Shown here piece by piece: positions 22,002 to 28,735 of a DNA stretch of 38,886 nucleotides. Source of the DNA: a virus. Location: positions 1-38,886 of the IMG/VR virus record IMGVR_UViG_3300021963_000292; one strand, 5' to 3'. The notes beneath the pieces are model-generated. The model was given only the letters and a program-made list of their open reading frames with translations, did not search any database and had not been told where the DNA came from. The translations under genes and the position numbers were made by a program. The first letter of the stretch is position 1, and each line of letters starts with the position of its first letter.

Positions 22002-22146
22002 AATCTCCCTTACATTTCTACTGCCCGCCTTGGGTGGCACAGGTTGAATATCGAATGCAAGAACTTTTTTTAGTTGACGGGGCTATGCGACTTGTGCCAG
22101 CTACGGGGAAAGCAAACGTGACACCGACGAAAAAGAGGGAAAGAAC
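22002..22146. promoter_or_regulatory. Divergent promoter region of the early and replication blocks
   Basis: This 145-bp gap separates two divergent transcription units and must hold both promoters. A TTGACG at 22074-22079 on the plus strand could be a -35, but the element 17 nt later (CCAGCT) is a poor -10. A run of seven T lies just before it. No clear minus-strand promoter is visible. Confidence 0.5.
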
Positions 22147-24054
22147 ATGGTAGTGAGCATCGACTTCGAGACGCGCAGCGCCGTCGATCTCCGCAAGACG
22201 GGTGTCTATAAGTACGCCGCTGATCCATCGACTGACATTTGGTGCATGGCCTATAAAGCGCCGTGGTCGGATGACGTACAGGTCTGGCTTCCGGGCGATG
22301 AGATGGATGTACGCCTCGAAGATTGGATCGTCGAAGGCGGATTGCTCTCAGCATGGAACGCCAACTTCGAGCGCACGATCTGGAACGAGATCATGGTAGG
22401 TCGCTATCAGTGGCCCCGCACACGCATCAAGCAATGGCGCTGCACAATGGCGCAGGCCAGTGCGATGGGGTTGCCCCGTGCGTTGGGTCAAGCCGCTGCT
22501 GTCCTTGGCGTTGAAGAACAGAAGGACAAGACGGGTGCGGCCCTTATGCTCCGTATGGCACGGCCGCGTAAGGTGAACACCGACGGAACCTACACATGGT
22601 GGAACACGAAGGATAAGGCCGAACAACTTATCGCCTATTGTAAGCAGGACGTGCGAACGGAATTGTCCGTCGCCGAGACACTGCACGCAATGCCCGATAG
22701 TGAGCGTCGTCTTTATCAACTCGATCAGCGTATCAACGACCGGGGCGTGAAGCTGGATGTCGATCTTGTGCACCGCGTCAAGGCACTGGCGGAAAATGCC
22801 AGCGTAGAAATTGATGCGGAAATTCAACGACTTACGAAGGGTTCTGTCAAAGCCGCAACAAATGGGATGGACTTGGTGGCTTGGCTTAACAGCCATGGGA
22901 TTGCCACCAAATCTGTTGACAAGCAGACCGTCGCCCGGCTGCTGACCTTTGACCGCCTACACCCTGTGATCCGCGAAGTCCTTTTGCTTAGGCAGAACGG
23001 AGCCAAGTCTAGCACCGCCAAGTACGAGGCCATGCTTCACGCGGCCAATGCCGACGGGCGGATGCGCGGCCTTCTCGTTTATCATGGCGCAGCAACAGGC
23101 CGCTGGTCCGGCAAGCTGGTGCAGCCGCAGAACTTTCCACGTCCGCAAAAGAAACAAGCAGAACTTGATATTATCATATCCAAGTTGAAGCAGGATGAGG
23201 ATGTGTCGGAATATGGTGCGGGAACCGTACTTGCCTCCGATCTGTTGCGTTCGATGCTGGTTGCCGAGGATGGCCACCGGCTTATGTTCGCCGACTATTC
23301 GGCGATTGAAGCCCGCGTCTTGGCGTGGGTGGCAGGGCAGAACGATCTCGTTGAGACGTTCCGAAAGGGGGGAGACGTGTACAAAGAAATGGCATCGGCC
23401 ATCTACAACGTGGACGTGGGGTGCGTCACTGACGCACAACGACAGGTTGGGAAGATGGCGATCTTGGGTTGCGGCTACGGCATGGGGGGCAAACGCTTCG
23501 CCGAGCAGTGCGCCACAATGGGGATCAAGGTAGACGAGGACGAAGCCAAGCGCATCGTGGCCGTCTATCGTGAGAAGAACAACATGATCGCGCAATACTG
23601 GCGCGACATCGAGCAAGAATTTGTAGAGATGGTTAAGGAAGCAGGCCGTGTTGGGACGGTCCCGCTTTCCTTACCTAGCGGGCGGTCGCTTACTTACCAC
23701 AATCCGCGCATCATTCAGCGAGAGACACCTTGGGGGGTGATGCGCGATACCGCGCAAGTCGATACGCTGAATAGTGTGACACGACAGTGGACCTCTCAGA
23801 TTATCTGGGGCGGTCTGTTGACGGAGAACGTGGTGCAAGCAACCGCCCGCGATATGATGGCCACGGCCATGATGGCGTTGGAAGTCAAAGGATACAACGT
23901 CATCTTGTCCGTACACGATGAGATCATTTGCGAAGTGCCAGATGATTTTGGTTCGCTCGACGAAATGATTGACATCATGGTACGAGTTCCGGCATGGGCG
24001 CAAGGCTGCCCGATCAACGCCGAGGGCAAAGAAGGGAAGAGGTATCGGAAATGA
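22147..24054 (+). CDS. Family A DNA polymerase with 3'-5' exonuclease
   Basis: The protein has 635 aa. The N-terminal proofreading exonuclease starts with SIDFETRSAVDL (Asp6, Glu8), with NANFERTIWN and AYCKQDVRTE as later exonuclease motifs. The polymerase part shows motif A FADYSAIEARVLAW (near 382-395), motif B RQVGKMAILGCGYGMGGKRF (near 431-450) and motif C SVHDEI (near 588-593). There is no 5' nuclease domain, as in phage replicative enzymes of the T7 type. It heads the replication block and probably acts with the primase-helicase. Confidence 0.96.
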   Translation: MVVSIDFETRSAVDLRKTGVYKYAADPSTDIWCMAYKAPWSDDVQVWLPGDEMDVRLEDWIVEGGLLSAWNANFERTIWNEIMVGRYQWPRTRIKQWRCTMAQASAMGLPRALGQAAAVLGVEEQKDKTGAALMLRMARPRKVNTDGTYTWWNTKDKAEQLIAYCKQDVRTELSVAETLHAMPDSERRLYQLDQRINDRGVKLDVDLVHRVKALAENASVEIDAEIQRLTKGSVKAATNGMDLVAWLNSHGIATKSVDKQTVARLLTFDRLHPVIREVLLLRQNGAKSSTAKYEAMLHAANADGRMRGLLVYHGAATGRWSGKLVQPQNFPRPQKKQAELDIIISKLKQDEDVSEYGAGTVLASDLLRSMLVAEDGHRLMFADYSAIEARVLAWVAGQNDLVETFRKGGDVYKEMASAIYNVDVGCVTDAQRQVGKMAILGCGYGMGGKRFAEQCATMGIKVDEDEAKRIVAVYREKNNMIAQYWRDIEQEFVEMVKEAGRVGTVPLSLPSGRSLTYHNPRIIQRETPWGVMRDTAQVDTLNSVTRQWTSQIIWGGLLTENVVQATARDMMATAMMALEVKGYNVILSVHDEIICEVPDDFGSLDEMIDIMVRVPAWAQGCPINAEGKEGKRYRK

Positions 24055-24182
24055 AGAAGTATCGTAGCTATAAAGATTATCTGCGTCTCAAGCAGATCAA
24101 GCCCGCAGTCATCGTCCACACAGTCAAGAAGCCGGGCGATGTTGTTATCCACTGGTTCCGTGAAGCGGAGATCGTCAAGTGA
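24051..24182 (+). CDS. 43-aa basic protein
   Basis: The protein starts MKKYRSYKDYLRLKQIKPAV and ends VVIHWFREAEIVK. It overlaps the polymerase stop by 4 nt (ATGA), with GAAGGGAAGAGG upstream as ribosome site. It is rich in Lys and aromatic residues. The function is unknown, and coupling to the polymerase suggests a replication accessory role. Confidence 0.65.
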   Translation: MKKYRSYKDYLRLKQIKPAVIVHTVKKPGDVVIHWFREAEIVK

Positions 24183-24388
24183 AACATCATCCCAACTGCG
24201 CCGTTGTTCGCGGCGGTGATCTACGGGCATGGTGCGACTGCGCTATTGGCGAACGCAACCGTGTTCTGGAACGACTACGCTACAGCGTAAAAGAGTTTCG
24301 CTCACTGGCCGAAGACGATCCGAAGTGGGGTCTAGTGGCGGAGATATTAAAGGAAGAGGCAGATGTTATTGAAAACGACGAACACTAA
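24179..24388 (+). CDS. 69-aa protein with His/Cys motif
   Basis: The GTG start at 24179 overlaps the previous stop as GTGA. The protein begins HHPNC after two residues and has WCDCAIGERNRVLERLRYSV, so His and three Cys could bind zinc. Comparable short phage proteins with a C...C-x-C core occur in replication operons (recalled). The remainder is a charged helix. Confidence 0.68.
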   Translation: MKHHPNCAVVRGGDLRAWCDCAIGERNRVLERLRYSVKEFRSLAEDDPKWGLVAEILKEEADVIENDEH

Positions 24389-24512
24389 ACCTGCATGGTA
24401 TGGCGGCAACAAGATACCGGCCAGCTACTTGGCTAAGTTCTTGCCTAAGTCGGACGAAGACCAATACGAATTGCCGCTGGAAGTTCGGCTCTTTCTGGAG
24501 AATTTCAAATGA
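24363..24512 (+). CDS. 49-aa hypothetical protein
   Basis: The protein starts MLLKTTNTKPAWYGGNKIPA and ends LPLEVRLFLENFK. AAAGGAAGAGG lies before the ATG. It overlaps the upstream gene by 26 nt and the downstream nuclease gene by 4 nt (ATGA), so it fits the coupled operon. No known motif. Confidence 0.62.
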   Translation: MLLKTTNTKPAWYGGNKIPASYLAKFLPKSDEDQYELPLEVRLFLENFK

Positions 24513-25663
24513 CAGCACACGCTAAGTTCGGCGCGTCGAATGCAAAGCGGCGCATGGCTTGCCCCGGCTCACTCAACGCCGAGGCTCCGTTCCCAGATGA
24601 GAGTTCGCCGTATGCCGAACTTGGCACTGCTGCTCACGAACTGGGTGAGTTCTGCTTAGTCAATGGACATGAAGATGCCTTCGCCTTCATTGGCGAAGAG
24701 CACAACGGCCACAAGGTTGACGACAACATGGCCCGTGCGGTGCAGGTCTATATCGACCACATCCGCGCAACGGCACTGCTGGAGCCAAGCCTGTGCCGCT
24801 ATGAGAAACGCTTCAGCCTAGACAAACTTGATCCACCTATGCCGATGTTCGGCACGGCGGACTGCATTATCTACGGCAAGGAAAGCGGGACGCTCTACGT
24901 CCTTGACTATAAACACGGCCAAGGCGTCGCGGTTGAAGTCGAAGACAACGCGCAGCTTAAATACTATGCGCTCGGCGCGATCCTTGAGATCGGCGATAAG
25001 GCTCCGGTTAACAAGGTTATCACGGTTGTTATCCAGCCACGCGCCATGCACCCCGACGGGCCTGTGCGCCAGTATAGCTACAGCCGTGACGAGATCATGG
25101 ACTTTGGGACCGAACTGATTGACGCAGCGCATGAGAGCCTGAAGCCGAACGCACCGCGTCTAGCGGGTGATCACTGCAAGTTCTGCAAAGCGGCTGGCAC
25201 TTGCTCGGCCCTGCGCAACGATGCGCTGGCTGTAGCACAAGACGAGTTTGGCGCGGTCAAAGACATCAACGATCTCATACCGGCCGAGGTTGCCGACTAT
25301 TTGGAGAAGGTTCCGCTAATCGAAGAGTGGATCAAATCTCTGCGTCGGCACGCAAATTACATTCTCGAAAGCGGCAACGCGCTGCCCGGCTATAAGCTGG
25401 TCGAGAAACGCCCGACACGTCGCTGGCGTGTTGAGGATGAGTTCGTGGCATGGGCCACGCAAGAAGGTCTGGATGACGACGACATCTACGAAAAGAAGTT
25501 GAAGTCGCCATCGCAGATCGAGCGTATCGTGGGTAAGAAGAACTTGCCGACATCGCTCGTCATGGCTGTATCAACCGGCACATCTATGGTCGCTGATACA
25601 GACAACCGTCCAGCAATCGCTACTTTAGCGATTGATGACTTTACCGTTGAAAAAGGAACCTAA
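24509..25663 (+). CDS. DUF2800 PD-(D/E)XK nuclease
   Basis: The protein has 384 aa. It begins MTAHAKFGASNAKRRMACPG with the conserved SxAxRRxxCPGS-type start, then GTAAHELGEF (His). The nuclease core is PMFGTADCIIYGKESGTLYV and LDYKHGQG (Asp-x-Lys), as in Cas4/RecB-like phage nucleases. Cysteines near CKFCKAAGTCSAL may hold an iron-sulfur cluster or zinc. It lies between polymerase and the ssDNA-binding protein, consistent with a replication or recombination exonuclease. Confidence 0.9.
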   Translation: MTAHAKFGASNAKRRMACPGSLNAEAPFPDESSPYAELGTAAHELGEFCLVNGHEDAFAFIGEEHNGHKVDDNMARAVQVYIDHIRATALLEPSLCRYEKRFSLDKLDPPMPMFGTADCIIYGKESGTLYVLDYKHGQGVAVEVEDNAQLKYYALGAILEIGDKAPVNKVITVVIQPRAMHPDGPVRQYSYSRDEIMDFGTELIDAAHESLKPNAPRLAGDHCKFCKAAGTCSALRNDALAVAQDEFGAVKDINDLIPAEVADYLEKVPLIEEWIKSLRRHANYILESGNALPGYKLVEKRPTRRWRVEDEFVAWATQEGLDDDDIYEKKLKSPSQIERIVGKKNLPTSLVMAVSTGTSMVADTDNRPAIATLAIDDFTVEKGT

Positions 25664-25664
25664 G

Positions 25665-26225
25665 ATGTCAAAAGTTATTACGCCAGAAGCGATTATCTCT
25701 TATCCGCATGTGTTCGAACCGCAGACCCCTCCGGGCGCGAGTGAGCCGGTCTACTCCTGCTGTCTCGTATTCCCCGATGGGACTGATTTGTCCGAACTGA
25801 AGGCAACGGCTGCGGCTGTGGCTAAGGAAAAGTGGGGGGACAAGACAAAGGCGTTGATGGAAGGCGGCAAAATCCGTATGCCTTTCCGCAACGACGGCGA
25901 AGAGAAGGGCTATCCAGAAGGCTCGATCTTCATGAACGTCAAGTCGAAGCAGGCTCCCGGTGTTGTCAGCAAGTTTGCTGGCGAGAACGGTAAGCCCGCT
26001 CCGATTACTGATCCCAAGGAAATCTACCCCGGTGCGAAGGTCCGTGCCTCGCTGCGCGCTTATGCGTACAGCGTGAACGGCAACAACGGGGTCGCGTTTT
26101 CACTCGGCAATCTTCAGAAGGTGGGCGACGGTCCGCGTATGGATGGCCGGTTGTCAGCGGCAGACGAATTTACTGCCACGGAGCGTCCGTCTGCTGACAT
26201 CTCGGACCTTGATGATTTGCTTTAA
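25665..26225 (+). CDS. DUF2815 ssDNA-binding protein
   Basis: The protein has 186 aa and starts MSKVITPEAIISYPHVFEPQ. The PVYSCCLVFPDGTDLSELKA, RMPFRNDGEEKGYPEGSIFM and YPGAKVRASLRAYAYSVNGN segments are the OB-fold-like pattern of the phage DUF2815 family. The acidic tail ending DISDLDDLL is typical of SSBs that bind partner proteins. AAAAGGAACC precedes ATG 25665. It is the last gene of the replication block before a hairpin. Confidence 0.9.
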   Translation: MSKVITPEAIISYPHVFEPQTPPGASEPVYSCCLVFPDGTDLSELKATAAAVAKEKWGDKTKALMEGGKIRMPFRNDGEEKGYPEGSIFMNVKSKQAPGVVSKFAGENGKPAPITDPKEIYPGAKVRASLRAYAYSVNGNNGVAFSLGNLQKVGDGPRMDGRLSAADEFTATERPSADISDLDDLL

Positions 26226-26232
26226 GTGAAAG

Positions 26233-26268
26233 GAAGGGCCGGGGCTTTGGAAGTCGCCCCGGCCCTTC
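26233..26268. terminator. Hairpin between convergent blocks
   Basis: GAAGGGCCGGGGC (26233-26245) pairs perfectly with GCCCCGGCCCTTC (26256-26268) around a 10-nt loop. It lies between the SSB stop and the helicase stop, which abuts it. There is no clear T-run, but the 13-bp GC-rich stem should block both converging polymerases. Confidence 0.8.
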
Positions 26269-27552
26269 TCAATCTAAGGCTTCGCTAATCATCTGGGCCT
26301 TCTTCGATAGTGTCTTAGACACGATGTCATCCACAGAATTAACAAGGCCGAACGTCCGCACGATCACCGGCTTAGTCTGGCCGATACGATGGCAACGCTT
26401 AGCCGCCTGTGCGTTGGTTGCCGGAACCCAATCCATCTCCACAAACGCCACCTGATTGGCCGCTGTCAGCGTAATCGCCGTAGAACATGCGGTGATCTGG
26501 CCGATGAATACCCGCACCTTTGGGTCGTTTTGGAACGTGTCAATCGACGCTTGACGTTCGGCCGTTGGCATACCGCCCGCAACGACGACCGGATTGAACT
26601 CTTTGAGCCGATCATAGAGCGCCTGAATTGCATCGGTATGGTAGGCGAATATAACAATTTTGCTATATGCTTCATCAGCCAACTCGCCCGCTATCTGCGC
26701 GGCGATGGGCGCTGCCTTGGCCACGCCGGTCAAGCGACGCAGTGAGGCGATGTGAGGTGCGATGCTCTCAATCTCGGAAGCCAAGTCCTGATTTGTGAGG
26801 GAATGCGCGAGGATCATATCGACGGCTTCGGCTTGACGCGGATCGTCGATGTGCTTTCGGTCGTTCCAGTTATCGACTTCGACCGGCACATTCTGCCACC
26901 AGATGGGCGGCAAATCTTTTAGCACGATCTCGCCCTTGCGGCGGAGCATGATCGACTTTAGCACCGTCTTAAACTCGGCCATGCGTTCGGTCTTATTGCC
27001 CAGAACTTGCAGACCGAACTGGCCGTTCCATGTCTTGCAGAAGTAGGTCGTAAACTCGGTGAAGTTCAGCGGGTACTTCCAGATTGATTTAAGATGTGTC
27101 CAAAAATCGCTGACATTATTAGGAATGGGAGTGCCGCTAAGAAGCCAAACACGATCAGCGAAACGCACAAGACCATCGCCGCGACAGTACTGACCATATA
27201 GATACTTTGTACGCTTAGCAGTACGGTTCTTGAGATAATGCGCTTCGTCAATGACGAGAACGTCTGGCTCCAGCTTTGCGATTTCATTGCGCGTCTCCTT
27301 CGATTGAACCAATTTGTCGTAGCTGTAGACAAGAACGGTGCGTTCTATCGTACCCCATTTCTCAAACTCACGCCGCCAGTTGATCTTGGCGATAGCAGGG
27401 CAAACCACAACGACTTTTGTCAGGCCGAGCATATCACACGCTGCGATAACTTGAAGTGTTTTGCCAAGACCCTGCTCATCGGCAAGGAACGCGGCCGGGT
27501 TCTTACAGAGAAAGTCTGCGCCGACCTTTTGATACTCAAAAAGATGATCCAT
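26269..27552 (-). CDS. SNF2-family DNA helicase/translocase
   Basis: The protein has 427 aa from ATG 27552. Motifs are FEYQKVGADFL, Walker A ADEQGLGKT (24-32), DEAH box VIDEAHYLKN (about 100-109), SGTPIPN (139-145), and in the second domain KIVIFAYHTDAIQ, GGMPTAERQ and motif VI QAAKRCHRIGQ. This is a compact SMARCAL1-like annealing helicase of phages, likely acting in fork repair or recombination. A TTG 30 nt upstream would extend it, but lacks a ribosome site. GGGGAGA precedes the ATG. It is the last gene of the late block. Confidence 0.93.
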   Translation of the reverse strand: MDHLFEYQKVGADFLCKNPAAFLADEQGLGKTLQVIAACDMLGLTKVVVVCPAIAKINWRREFEKWGTIERTVLVYSYDKLVQSKETRNEIAKLEPDVLVIDEAHYLKNRTAKRTKYLYGQYCRGDGLVRFADRVWLLSGTPIPNNVSDFWTHLKSIWKYPLNFTEFTTYFCKTWNGQFGLQVLGNKTERMAEFKTVLKSIMLRRKGEIVLKDLPPIWWQNVPVEVDNWNDRKHIDDPRQAEAVDMILAHSLTNQDLASEIESIAPHIASLRRLTGVAKAAPIAAQIAGELADEAYSKIVIFAYHTDAIQALYDRLKEFNPVVVAGGMPTAERQASIDTFQNDPKVRVFIGQITACSTAITLTAANQVAFVEMDWVPATNAQAAKRCHRIGQTKPVIVRTFGLVNSVDDIVSKTLSKKAQMISEALD

Positions 27553-28117
27553 TGACCCGGTATCTCCCCGTTTCCGTATCAAATTTTATGATATTATTTT
27601 CTAATAAAAAAGGCACGCAATCCATGAGAGAATTGTGCGCGACGGTATGCTGCGTTCTAGAGCAGATATATAGATTATCAATCCGGTTATCGGTATTAAC
27701 GCAGTTGATATGGTGGACGACTTCCTCGGACGTTAAATACCGCCCGATATGACGCTCAACAACAAGCCGGTGTTGATACACGTATCCTTTTCTAGCGTGT
27801 GGATGCGAAGAACATTTTTCTAGAATGCTGCCCTGATTAGTCCCGCGACGCCTACGTGTCGATCCATCCGGCCTACTAACAAGGGATTTACGGCATTCTT
27901 CCGAACACACCCCCGAACCGTATTTTCTAAAATTGCTTAAATGGGCCAACACCGTAGCGCCACACTTACATTTAGTTTCGATGAAATATCGGTTCGCTAA
28001 TTTACCCCGATATAAGTATGGCTTGCGAAATGTGCCATCTCCTCGATCTATTAGATCGGCGTACTTATCGCTGTATTTTTCTTTTGGTTGGAGTTTCACT
28101 CCGCGTTTTGCCACCAT
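27536..28117 (-). CDS. HNH endonuclease inserted between RuvC and helicase genes
   Basis: The protein has 193 aa. The N-terminal part has a zinc-type CKCGATVLAH and CSEECRKS. The HNH core reads YQHRLVVERHIGRYLTSEEV then VHHINCVNTDNRIDNLYICS, as in phage homing endonucleases. It overlaps RuvC by 53 nt and the helicase by 17 nt. Its base composition looks richer in A and T than the neighbours. These features suggest a late-arriving selfish gene, which also supplies part of the neighbours' coding ends. Confidence 0.85.
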   Translation of the reverse strand: MVAKRGVKLQPKEKYSDKYADLIDRGDGTFRKPYLYRGKLANRYFIETKCKCGATVLAHLSNFRKYGSGVCSEECRKSLVSRPDGSTRRRRGTNQGSILEKCSSHPHARKGYVYQHRLVVERHIGRYLTSEEVVHHINCVNTDNRIDNLYICSRTQHTVAHNSLMDCVPFLLENNIIKFDTETGRYRVNGSSF

Positions 28118-28586
28118 GTTCTAGTCCCCAAACAGCAAGCAACGCCGCGTCAGCACGCCCGTCATCCTTCTTTCTAGAAAACATAGTAGCGTGTTCTGGG
28201 AATAATTCAATAGCACGTTCTCTACTCGCGTCTTTTCCCTTAAACAAACGCATCGTCTTCGTCCAAGTTGCAGGGGGGACAAGCGTTACAACCGCACCTA
28301 AAGCCGCAAGAACGCCTTCTAGTACACCTCCCGCACGGCCAAACGCGAAAGAACTTGATACACCTTGGCCCGTCATAGCCCACGTTTTCTCGACGTAGGC
28401 TTTATCGTTTTCGTTTATATGCGGGCTTAGGGCTTGCGCTAAAAGAGTAGCGTCAACCTGATTAACAACACGCGGCCCACGCTTAACTTTTATAGTCGGC
28501 ATATCTATAATCGTGAGCCGTCGAGTTTCGGTATCTAATATAACTATCGCGCCGAAGGCTCCGGGATCGCATCCAACTACGTTCAT
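28065..28586 (-). CDS. RuvC-like Holliday junction resolvase
   Basis: The protein has 173 aa. The catalytic acidic residues of the RuvC fold are visible: Asp7 in VVGCDPGAFGAIVI, Glu66 in AYVEKTWA, and Asp142/Asp146 in KKDDGRADAALLA. Length is close to bacterial RuvC (about 170 aa). It probably resolves branched DNA before packaging. The C-terminal 53 nt overlap the HNH gene. A second branch-cutting enzyme, the endonuclease VII type, is also encoded. Confidence 0.9.
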   Translation of the reverse strand: MNVVGCDPGAFGAIVILDTETRRLTIIDMPTIKVKRGPRVVNQVDATLLAQALSPHINENDKAYVEKTWAMTGQGVSSSFAFGRAGGVLEGVLAALGAVVTLVPPATWTKTMRLFKGKDASRERAIELFPEHATMFSRKKDDGRADAALLAVWGLEHGGKTRSETPTKRKIQR

Positions 28587-28603
28587 CTGCTGTCTGTATA
28601 GTA

Positions 28604-28735
28604 TTAGAAGCTAGTCCGCAAGTTACTGCGTGGCCCCAAAGACTTACGATGGCGCAGCCCGTCGGGTTTGTGGCGACGCTTTGCTTTCGGCTGCGGCCGC
28701 CATGTTGCTTCTTTCACGCTTGTCTTCTTGGCCAT
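28604..28735 (-). CDS. 43-aa highly basic protein
   Basis: The frame encodes MAKKTSVKEATWRPQPKAKR and RHKPDGLRHRKSLGPRSNLR, about a third Arg/Lys. Its ATG overlaps the TAA of the transglycosylase gene (TAATG), so it is translationally coupled. It may bind nucleic acid, but there is no motif. It lies between the ejection-protein genes and RuvC. Confidence 0.6.
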   Translation of the reverse strand: MAKKTSVKEATWRPQPKAKRRHKPDGLRHRKSLGPRSNLRTSF

